Below are positions 43,901 through 55,900 of a DNA stretch of 64,000 nucleotides, piece after piece (position 1 is the first letter of the stretch; the number at the start of each line of letters is the position of its first letter). The DNA comes from Liolophura sinensis (lineage: Eukaryota > Mollusca > Polyplacophora > Chitonida > Chitonidae). The notes under the pieces were generated by a model that saw nothing but the letters and a program-made list of their open reading frames with translations, did no database searches and was not told the DNA's origin. The stretch lies in the NCBI RefSeq assembly GCF_032854445.1, contig NC_088295.1, positions 31,614,470 through 31,678,469 on the forward strand. Reading direction: 5' to 3'. The position numbers and the translations under genes were made by a program.

Positions 43901-46900
43901 GCCCATGGTACCATTTGTGTGGGTGAGGGTGTGGTGACAATCAGTGGTCAGCAATGCCCATGGTACCATTTGTGTGGGTGAGGGTGTGGTGACAATCAGT
44001 GGTCAGCAGTGCCCATGGTAACATTTGTGTGGGTGAAGGTGTGGTGACAATCAGTGGTCAGTAGTGCCCATGGTACCATTTGTGTGGATGAAAGTGTAGT
44101 GACAGTCAGTGGCCGGCAGTGCCCATGGAACCATTTGTGTGGGTGAGGGTGTGGTGACAATCAGTGGCCAGCATTGCTCATTGTACCATTTGTGTGGTTG
44201 AAGGTGTGGTGACAATTAGTGGTCAGTAGTGCCCATGGTAACATTTGTGTGGGTGAGGGTGTGGTGACAATCAGTGGCCAGCAGTGCCCACGGTACCATT
44301 TGTGTGGGTGAGGGTGTGGTGACAATCAGTGGCCAGCAGTGCCCATGGTACCATTTGTGTGGGTGAGGGTATGGTGACAATCAGTGGTCAGTAGTGCCCA
44401 TGGTACCATTTGTGTGGGTGAGGGTGTGGTGACAATCAGTGGCCAGCAGTGCCCATGGTACCATTTGTGTGGGTGAAGGTGTGGTGACAATCAGTGGCCA
44501 GCAGTGCCCATGGTACCATTTGTGTGGGTGAGGGTGTGGTGACAATCAGTGGCCAGCAGTGCCCATGGTACCATTTGTGTGGGTGAGGGTGTGGTGACAA
44601 TCTGTGGCCAGCAGTGCCCATGGTACCATTTGTGTGGGTGAGGGTGTGGTGACAATCAGTGGCCAGCAGTGCTCATGGTACCATTTGCACGGTCTTACAT
44701 CTGTTGAAGACTGCTCATCTTCTTGATGCAAGTCTGTAAATCACACGTGGAAGAGTTTCTCAGTAACTTCTCAAATGGGTGGTGATTCATCTCTGGCACC
44801 CAGGTGTCATCCACCCGAAGAACTGAACACTTTTGTATAAATGAAACATACCTGAGTATGACATTAAAAATACTGAAATAAATAATTTACTTCTGGTTTT
44901 AGATAAAAGCAGCTGTGTACAGTTTCATGTCTGGGGTTTGTCAGTGCCAAACTGAGGTGGCTGTCCAGTTCACCAGCAAGCTGGCCCCTCTGGCCCTCCA
45001 TAGTGTAGACGAAACTGACAGTGTGTTGTGTGGCCAGCTGTGGGAAGCTGTCCTCTCTGCCATTACCTATCTACCGGTAAGCACTTGGATTTGGACTGCT
45101 TTGAGCAGTGCTAAATCTATGTTTGTGAGCAGTTTTGGCAATGGCTGGTATAAGTTTCACAGTTTTCTAATAGCAAATACATCTCTCTTTATGACTGAAA
45201 AGACCTACATTACTATTTTATTGGAGAACAAAATGACACTTTTTCCAGTGGCATGCAAGGTGAAGGGGGTACATTTATGTCAGGTCCTTTTGTTCTGTTT
45301 ATTTATTTGATTGGTGTTTTATGACATACTCAAGAGTATTTTACTTATGCAATGTTGGCCATCACTATGATGGGAAGAGCAGGGGTAAACCCATGACCAG
45401 ACCCATGACCAGGGGCAAACCCGGCAGAGAAGGGTTAAATCCATGACCAGACCCATGACCAGGGGCAAACCGGGCAGAGCAGGGGAAAACCCATGACCAG
45501 ACCTGCATGTACAGCTAGAGAGGAAGGCGGCATGAGCTGGACTGGATCTGGTAGTGACCACATTGGTGAGAGGCTCCTGTGTCATTGTGCTGTGTTAGCA
45601 CTCTAAACACCTCAGCCATGGACACCCCCTGCCCTTTTGTGTTTGAAGTGCTCATTTTCTAGGAAGGGCCACCTGGGCTGTGAGTTGTGTGTTGTATGAT
45701 AAAAGGTATTAACATTGGTAAGACTGGAACCTGGTCACTATTACCCATTTTTATCACTTTACTCTATTTTATTATACCTTCTAAAGGAGTGCTGGAATCA
45801 TGTGAATGGACAAAAAGCATTTTTACCCAAACTTCGCAAACTACTCCAGAATGGTTGTTGTGGGAATGCCACAGTGGTTGGACCAAATATACTGCCATTA
45901 TTTAGTAAAATCCCAGATGAAGTTTGTGGAACCAGGCAAAAATTGTGGAAAGATTTGTTTGAAAATCTCAAACAAGGGTATGTACATGTTTGATGAACCT
46001 TTAAAGTTTTGGTTCTGGCATCGGTACATTTGTGTTTTATTGCCAGTGAGCTGATTTTTTGCCTGCTAAAATATTGATACCCTTGCTAGTGAAATGTCTC
46101 TATACATCGGACTAAAACTCCAGTTGCACTCATTTTAATTAAAAACATCTTCAAAGCAGCCTTCAATTTAGCTAGACTAGGTAAACTGAGAAAATGTACT
46201 AAATGTAAAAATGTAGTAAAGATTGAATGAAGTGCCATCTTACCATTGTTTGGAATCAATCAGATGGCAACTTAAGATATTTATAGGCAACAAAAGGAGA
46301 TAAGTCGTGTTAATTTTTTGGAATTTTGGAGTTTTATTTGACTGAATTCAGTTTAAAGCTGCACCACTCTATGTGCTAAGAATCTTCACTAATTAAGCTC
46401 AATTTTGACCTTGACATTACCTTACATGTACCTCTGTTCGACCATTTATTACCAGATTAATTGTTCTCTATAAATTTGGAATGAAATACAATAATATTTG
46501 TATTGTCTATTTGTTCATGAGAACTTGAGAACTGGTGTATATAGTGGGTGCTCACATATTATCACAGGCTATGTACAGATCAGGTTAGGAGTAGTTCTAG
46601 TGAATGTGGAGCTCTGGTCAGAGCCTTCATGGAATGTGCCCAGTACAGTGTGAAACAGGCCCTGGGTAACCCAGATCAGACGGGCACAGCACAGTTGGTA
46701 CTGATTGATCAGGTGAGGGAAATGGGAGTCAAACTCAGCAGACAGTGTAAAGCTGCAATATATGTTACACTTATACCATTGATGATCAAATTACGTGAAT
46801 TCTTCTTCAGGCCTGTCTCAGTGTTACATTTGTAGTCTGCATTGTGTCTTAATTATTTATCATCATTAATAAATGCAAATCCCAGTATGCTTTTAGTGAA

Positions 46901-49900
46901 TACAATGTGAAATGATGGTAACAAGTTCATCACGGCATTATTAGTGTCTGTTCTGCATGTGTTGAGTGTTTCATAGCAGACTATGTGAAGTGATAATCAG
47001 GAACTGTTTGACATCTAAAATAGTGTTTTAATCGAAGCCATCCTCCACTCTGCAGATGTTGTACATATACATGTATTCTTTCTAATGAATTCAAATGCAT
47101 ACATGCTTGAATAGAGTTGTATTGAACACTTTCTGTAGTAAATCACTCTTTTATGCTTGTAGATTTAACACTCATTCATGTCTATTTTGTACATAGAGTT
47201 ACTATTATTCATGTCACTGGTCACATTTACGCAGCAGTTGTCATTTGTAGCATCCAAGTAATTCAGTCCGAAATTTTCTTTCAGGTGTTACCGCTGATTG
47301 CAGCATCATTGGTGGATGATCTCCCTGCATTATCACGATCACCTCTCTATGAAATGATTGGTCCATTGCTCAACTCACTGAACCAATCAAAGGACAGAAG
47401 CGAGGTGGTGGAGTCATTTACAGCAGAACTCAAAGGCCTGGTTTTAGAAAATGTCAGAAAGATGGCAGAGAGTGAGATGTCGGATTTGGAGGAACGATTA
47501 GCGCATTTGTTGAGATCTTTGATAAATCCAAAGCTGGGGAACATTTCTAACATGAGATCAAAGTCACAGAAATCTGTCAAATTCTCCAGTTCTGGTTGTG
47601 ATGTTGGCTCCAGTGATAATGCCAGTAAGACGTTTCTTACCTGTTCCGACTCATTCGACATTAACAAGGTTGTACGGGACATAATCACACAGGTGTGTAT
47701 GACGAGTTTTACTCTGGCTAAACAGGAACACAGCAGTTGTTGTTTGAGTCTGTTAAGTGTGGTCATAACGACATTCCCAGACTCTGAGCTCCTCAGAACC
47801 ATCCTTAATGACTGTGCCTTTGAAACTGAAGACTCGGGTACGTTGTTGCTAGGCGACAACACAGACGCGGTCACAGACCCTGTGCTTTCCTTCATCTATC
47901 TGCTGTGTGTGCCTTGGGTGGTAGAACTGGAGCAGTCACATGACCGGTCCATGAGTAAACCAGGTGTGCTTGTCAGCATTGGTCATCTACTGGACATCTC
48001 ACTCGTGCTTTTGTCCACATTGGTCAAGACTGATGTTCTACATGTTCTGTTTAGTCTACAAAGGGTGAGTCTCTTTTCGGAACATATCTACATTTTGTTT
48101 TAAAACTAGCTTAGCTTCAATAAGCCATATAGTGAATGAACAAAATTTCATGGCCATTTATATCTTTGTTACAGCAAAGAAGAGTTGAGCTACAGAAATG
48201 GATTCAGCTCAGTTCTAGTTTTTTATGTGCTTTTTTTCAAACGTTTCGACTTAAGAATATGTTTGTTCACTGTAAACAGCTATTCCACTTATTTTCACAA
48301 ACTTTCTTCCAAGTGATGTCAAACTATATGGTGAGGAAATCATTGTTCTGGGACTGTTTGTTCGAATATGCATTACAAGTTAAGACAGGCTTAAATCTTA
48401 ATACCTGTCTTGATGTACATGTATTTATACAAAACTCTTTAGTCCAAACTGAAGGCTTAACTGCTAATACACTTTTGAACAACTGGGTCCTGGTTAATTT
48501 TGTATGAATGTTTTAACACTAACAGACCATTTTGTACCTGTATAATTGTGGTGAGCTGTGTTTCCAGGCTTTACCCAGCGCTAAGTCATTCCAGCTACTT
48601 TTGGACAAGTGTCTGAGGCAAAGGAAACAGATAGTTGGGATATCGGAGTGGTTAATGAGCTGTGAGCTGGAGGAGAGACTGGTGGACTTAACCCAGGCTG
48701 TCTGTCAGAGAAGCCTGGAAGGGGTGGGGACGGAGGGTGAAGAGGGGGTGAGGGTACAGGACAGGGGGATGGAGGAGCAGTGGGAGCTGATCACATCTGT
48801 GCTCTCATCAGCAGATGGGCAAGGTATGTTAAAGGTGTTTAATTAAAGGATACGTATCCAGATTTATTATTTATTCATAATTAGTTACCCCTGTATATAT
48901 AACTAAAGTGAGTTTAAAAAAATATTGAATAAGGGCACATTAATATGAGTATGGCACATAAAATCACCAGATAATCAGGCTGGTTTTATGCATTTTTCCT
49001 CCAACTTTCGGTAGTCTCTACAGAATTATGTCATACAAGTCCGACCTTTGTGAGCTGTAAGAACTTTGCCATTTAGTTCAGTGTTGAAAAAAGAGACAAC
49101 AAGCAAATCAAATTTCTCTGTGAAATGGTGTGCAGATTTACAATTCAAGACAGAAGAATTTTTCACCCACCAAAAAAACAGCAGTATCTGCTCTCGCCAT
49201 TTTATAGCTGAAAGATACAAGAGAAATACAGCTCAAAAGCTTTGGCGGCTATGGGGGCCACAGTAGACTAAAACTTGAAAGTTAACTGAACTGAAAACTA
49301 TAAGATAGCGAGTCTGTGTACACTAATACTTTTGTCCAAATTGTCTCTGTATTTATATTCTACACGGCCATATAGGCATGGGCAATTTGGAAGACTAACA
49401 TTGAACATGCAGTTATCATCGCATATGCATCAACATCAACATCGTTCACTGGGGTTCAAATTGCAGCGCAGTATATTTGCTTCTGTGATGCTGGAATCCA
49501 TCTAAAAAATGACATCATTTTGATACGGATTCCCAGGTTACACATCCCAGACAACTTTGGGTCGGCCATCTCTGATGTCACCTGCTGAGCCGTAGAGAGG
49601 CCAGCTGGAGATTGGCTAGGGCAGTAAATTTGCTCAAAACAGTAGCGAACATTTGCCCTCAAACATGAGTAAACTTCACATTGCTGATACACATGCGAAC
49701 ATGATAAACATGTAAATACCAAAATACGAGGGTGTCAGAAACCCTAATACTCTGGGGCTGCTTTCTATCTTTTTATGGTTTGAAGAACCTTGAGCATACT
49801 GGTTTTCAGTTTAGTAGACCCATCCATATTTGATTTCCCATTTTCTTGTACCACTTCAGTGGTCTAATGATTTATATTGAGGGTCCACCTCGTAGTCAGG

Positions 49901-52900
49901 AGACATGGGATCAAAACTGGGACGATTCAAAGCAAAAAGTGGTACTTGTTGCTTTCTCGCTTTGCACTCAGAACTAAGAGGTTAGAACGAGGAAACATGA
50001 CTGATTGGCCCGGTGTCAGTATAATGTTAAAGTACAAGCACTTCGGGCACATACATATACATACGTATACAGGTAAAGTTACAGCTGCAGTTATAACTTT
50101 TTATGACACTGTGATCTGATAATTGAATGAATGGATGCCCCTGTCTATGAGATCAGTCATGTTTCCTACAGCATTGTGGTATGACAAGCGTAATGGTGTA
50201 AGTGACACTAAGCCCCACCCCCACTCCCAAACCCCCAAAAAGGAAAAGAAAGAGGCTTCTAAATGTAACTGTTTGTACACAGAGCCCATCTTGAGCTCAC
50301 GGGTAACAGAGAGGATCCTTGGACAGATAGAACAGACTCTAGTAATTCTGGAGAAGAATCCTTCTGGGAATAAGCTGGAGACTGCCATACATTTTGTCAC
50401 TGAGGTCATGCTCAAGTTTTTCTGTAGCCTTAAGGTGAGTCTTTATTAATTGTTTATTTGTTTATAATGATTGATGTTTTGCCTGTACTCAAGAATATTG
50501 CACTTCTACCACAGCTGCCAGCATTATGGTTGGAGGAAATCTGACAAAGCCCTGGGATACCCACGACCATCTGCAGGCTGCTGGCAGACCTTCCCACGAA
50601 CAGCCGCACTTTATTATTGAAAAAGATTCCCAAAATCATTGAGTTTGGTACAAATTAGTTCATAATGAAATTAGTGTTTTTGTATCGTTTTCATATTATG
50701 ACCAAAAAACCAACAAACCATCTCATTTAAATAACATAGCTTCGTGCTAGTCTGCATGAAACCCTTTCACTGTAGTTTTTCTGGCCACAGGACACGTATT
50801 GTTATTTGAGTGCCGTCTGCGGCTGAAGATCACAGGAAAGCCCTCTCCACCAAAGGCACAATCTCTCTATACGTGTGGCCCAGCACAGTCTGATTAAAAT
50901 CAGATGGTATGTATACTGCTTCCCTTACAACAATCTGACAGACTTCCTATCCCCAGAGCATTCAAAGTGTATGTCTCTTACAGCCAATTAAAGACGCCCT
51001 GCTTGAAAGAAGGCAGCTGCCATGGACAGAGCTGAAGCTGGGGGTATCTTACTGAAAATCACGACTTAAATCCGTAAAACAAATACTTGTTGTAAGGAAA
51101 GTGATAACATGGTTTGCTTGGCGTGTACACCATGTTGCTGAGCCAAGCTACTTCCACTGCAGAGAAATGGAAATTTCCCCTTTCTCCAACAAACATTGAC
51201 TGTTCCTGGTGAAAACAAGCTCTGAGAAGGCCTCATATTGATTGGTTGCTGCTGACATCAGTGACCTATGGTTGTCATCTCAGCTCAGCGGAGGTAACTG
51301 AATGCGCTGGGGATAGGAAGTGTGTCAGAGCGTTGTTAGCGAAGCGATATACATGTGATTTGAGTTTAATCAGATTGGGCCCAGCATTGCAATTTGAGAT
51401 CACTGTTTTATTTTCACTGTTTATCTTTTCACTGGTCATCACAGAAACCCCCAATGGACATTTTATCTAGCCATATGCGGTTCAAATCCAGTTAATTCTT
51501 GTCAACCTTTTTTCTCTTTTTATCCCATTATCATGAAACTAATAGACACCAGATTACCAGTCCTAGTGGTCTGCGGTTGAGTGTAGGCTTACAGCTAACT
51601 AAACATTGTTTAACATGTTCACATTAACACTGTCATAATTTTGTCAGAATATAAGTAATAAATAGAATATGGCGCAATGAGTGTTAAAACCATAAATATT
51701 TTTCTGGTGAAGGTAGGGGAATAATAACTGACAGGATGCTTTGGTGTATGGTGGGTTAAATCATTTTCACTTTTCACTTGAAAAAATATTCATTGTGTTC
51801 AACCTTCATTTTGCAATATCCTCTATCTTCTGCCACAAAACTCTGTATGTCTATAGAATTGTCCACATACAATGATTTTATTTCCATTGTTTTCTCTCAT
51901 GTGCATGTTTATAATTCTAATTTTTTTTTTCTTTTCAGATATTGATTAAGCCTATGCATATTATAAATCCATATTTTTGATTCAGAGGACATTTTGACTC
52001 TCCTTTCAGGATTGTCTGCTGGTACCATCTGCTGAGAAGTTGCTGCTCACCTTGTTCTCATTATCACTGGAAGAGACGTTACATATCTCAGGTGCAGGAT
52101 CAACAAATTGTATGATAAATCAGTAGATTAGTTTCGTGGTACCTTATTGAGTAAGAACTTCGTATTTTCTGAGCATTTATTGTTGTATTCTCTCTACGGG
52201 TTTTATGTTTTGAGTGCACTGAAAAGTTATTAGTTCATCTTTAACATTACATTTTTTGCCAAGATTTGACTGCAATATTGCTGAAGAGACCATAATCATC
52301 CAATCATGTTCAGTATTATCGTGCCACCTCACACCGACTCCAATCCTTGACCGATTTACCAGTGTGTTTGAATCCAGTTCTCACTGGTTTGATCCTGGTT
52401 TGGAATCAGGAGGTTTGTGAGGTACCCGGCAACGATTGGTCGTTTACTTTAAAGAAAAAAATACCCATTAATCCATCAATTTTTATCATTATATTTATGA
52501 ATAAATTTCTTAAAATTAATACATTGATTAAATACAGTATTTGTGTATGCATTGTCATCTGTGTTATTTCTCAGTCTTGATACTTACATTGTGCAAATAA
52601 GAAATCCATTTCAGTAGCACAATGCTAAATTACCTGGTCGCATGCCTTTATGATTACAGAGGCATGCAGTAAGAAACTGGAGGGATCCTGGCAGTGTGGG
52701 GTACAGGTGTTAGTACAGCAGAGGGGAGGGCTCATCTCCGACCAGGGCTTCCTGGTGTCAGCATGTCACACAGTCAGTCACAGATTGGTCCACAAAGTGC
52801 AGTCTCTAGCCAGGTACTTTAAAGTGTCATTGTATAGTGTCCTATCTGCACTGGAGGTTTACAGCTCCTCTGTCACGGACGGACTTTTAAAAAAAAAAAA

Positions 52901-55900
52901 AAATTTGTTATATTGAATTGAAACTTAGTACATCGTATCAACGTATCAACATGTCTATTTAGAGATCAAGTTTGAGTTTCGGGTTGTTTTGTCTATTTTC
53001 ATCAAACATAGGGCTTTTTTGGTTTTGTTTTGGAATTTGATACATGTACTCCGTGGCTCAGTCGGTTAGCGCACTAGCGCAGCGTAATGACCCAGGAGTC
53101 TGTCACCAATGCGGTCGCTGTGAGTTCAAGTCCAGCTCATGCTGGCTACCTCTCCGGTCGTTCATGGGAAGGTCTGTCAGCAACCTGCGGATGGTCGTGG
53201 GTTTCCCCCGGGCTCTGCCCGTTTTCCTCCCACCATAATACTGGCCGCCGTCATATAAGTGAAATATTCTTGAATACAGCGTAAAACACCAATCAAATAA
53301 ATAAGTAAATCGTAATGATATATGGTCCCAAATATGGGACGTCTCAGTACAAATGGCTGTCACTCTATTGTTATACTTCTACAATTCTGCAACACTCTAT
53401 TAGAATGGTTTGTACAATGATTACAGCCTGGAGCGTATGTGCCATGTAGTACAGCTTCTCCTGACAACAATCAGAGGCAGTCTGCCAAACACCGAGCTGA
53501 CAGACCCCACACTCCAGAACCTCATGAACAGGATGATGTACACAGCTACTGACATATCGTTACCACAGCAGGTCAGTTCTTACCACATCCTATGCATTTT
53601 ACCATCAAGACGGAAAAGTTGGCACATCAAGGATTTACACAAGTGCCAACTTTATTTGTATTGCTTTGTCTGTAAGCAATCTTCAATTCAGAATTGGATG
53701 CACATTGTATTTTTGACATTTTAATATTATTTTACTGTGACCATACAATTACACATGTATTCTAAACTGAGATCATAAACTTCTATTATTAAAAGAAAGA
53801 ACGCATACACATCATGTCAATCTAGTTGACATTTCAGTAAGTTGTGTGGATTGTATTAGCATAGTTTAACATTGACTTGGATACTGAAGTTTTTTGACAG
53901 TGAAAATCAATAGTTTATTTGCTTTCTTTTTCAGATTGTAAAGTATATGGCTGTGAAAGAGGACCTTGTTTCCATGGAGACACCACTAGCCTTCTCTCAG
54001 GTTGATAGAAGTGCAGCAAACTCTATCCAAGGAGTTATCTACCCTGCTTTATTTTCTGCCAGACTATTACTGTTCTCCAAAACAGGAGAGTTCTACCAAG
54101 CCATTCCCAAGTTCAGCAGCTCATCCAACACTGTTAAGGAGGACATGCAATTTGGGGTGTTAGAATATAAAGATGGAGACATGGAAAAGGTTTATCAGGC
54201 TATTTACAACTTGACCCTGTCAGAAATATGGAGCCAGGCATGCATATCTGTGAGTTTTCTTCATTTTTGCAAATGATTAGAAATTTCTTATTTAAGCAGT
54301 AGTTTATTGATATGCAACATTTTTTTTCTTTATGCTACATTTATACAGATTAAATTTGACACTTACTCTCCTTAAATGGTTTTTATTTGAAATTAAGTGT
54401 TTCATTTATCCTTAACATATACATGTTTGTAGTCAAATATTTTTGATTAATAATAATGATAATAATAATAAATTTTGCTGTTTTATGATTTTGAACTGTT
54501 CAGAAGGGATGCGTGTATGAGGAAGAGGTGAAGGAACAACAGGGCATAGTGGAGAGACTTCTACTTGGGACTGATCTGGTGCAAAGGAATGCCCTCATCA
54601 GCCAGGCTGTAGAGATGTGAGTCTAAGACTAGAAAGTTCAGGGACTTTAGCGCTAAAACTGTCTGAAGAGGTGTTAATACAGACGCCATGAAAATGTAAC
54701 TGTCTGAAGAGGTGTTAATACAGACGCTATGAAACGTAACTGTCTGAAGAGGTGTTAATACAGACGCCATGAAAATGTGAGAACACGTTCCTGAATTACT
54801 TTGAAAAATTGTTACAAATTTTGCCATATCGTTTTTATTAATCATTTTCTTGGCTGGATGGCTTTGAATGTTTTCTTTCAGACATGACAAGCCTAATGTA
54901 GAAACGTCACTTGAATGGATTGTTACTTTATCGACTTGCAGTGGTCCATGGAATTTGAAGAAACAGCATAAATAGCCTTATGTCCATGTGATAACCAACC
55001 ATAATCCCTCGGGTTTCCTGCCACCATTAAGTTGGCCGCCTTTGTAAAAGTGAAATATTCTTGAGTGTGGTGTAAAACACCAATCCAATGAATAAATAAA
55101 TAATTTACACTTGATGTTTTGATTATTGTTCTTTGTGGAAACTTGTCTTGGTGTTTCTCTGATGTTGTGATTATCATTGTTACAGATCTGATAACACTGG
55201 TTGGGTGTCGGCTCTGAGCCTAGGAAAACTGGTTACCATGATCATAGACCTTTATCCAGATACTGAGTTCTCTCCCGCTGGATTGGTTGACAGGTAGTCC
55301 TGCATAATAGCAGAGGATGTCAGGCTGTTTGCTTGAAAGCTTTCACAAAGCTCAGTCACTTTTAAATCCTTATGGAAGTATTATCTTTTTACATTAATGT
55401 AGATGAAAGCTGAGTTGGGCGTTCATTCACACCAGATCATGTTTAGTAGTAATAAACAACTGCATGTGTATAAGTCACTGTCTCTTAGTTGGTACCCTAT
55501 TTTCTCAACCTTTTTGCATATGAACCCTTTCAGCACCATTTATGCACATTTTAACTTGATTGGGTTGAAAAAATTTCGGGGCTTCACAACAAGATGATGA
55601 TTTCATTAGTATACACAAAGAATGATGCCCTCAAAATATGGTTAAATAAACACTTTGCAAACATGCGAAAAGGTTGAAGAGTTACAGTAAGTCAGATTTT
55701 TTAACATTATGTTTTTGACATAGGCCATCCATTTAATGGGGGGCCTGAGTGCAAAGTGACATCAAATTTTTGGGAGATGTTGCAGTTGTTATGAATTTTC
55801 TCATGATAATATCTAAAACTAATTATATACCTGCCTGATTTTTGCCTTTGATGTACATGTATTTTCACAAAGGGTATATAGGCAATGTCCTGTGGACTGT

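Larger units (their letters stand above)
37989..47285 (+). other. LTN1: LTN1 exons 1-9, coordinates
   Basis: Coding exons: 1, 37989-38042; 2, 38431-38640; 3, 39001-39099; 4, 39349-39579; 5, 39984-40036; 6, 40885-41065; 7, 44903-45076; 8, 45787-45977; 9, 46568-46712; exon 10 begins at 47285. They encode the conserved N-terminal domain that contacts the 60S subunit and NEMF, and the start of the helical rod. Each junction is GT-AG and phase-consistent. The long intron 6 (41066-44902) holds the 55-bp minisatellite. Confidence 0.88.

Noticed and set aside
43280-44731. Minus-strand open frames with WYHGHCWPL-type repeats
   Set aside because: These are by-products of the 55-bp minisatellite. 55 is not a multiple of three, so the peptide cycles through all frames.
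54617-54781. 41-bp triplet repeat as a third donor-seeded array
   Set aside because: The unit has only a loose likeness (AATGTAACTGTCTGAAGA) to the exon 17 donor region, and no unit keeps a GTGAGT or GTAAGT donor.
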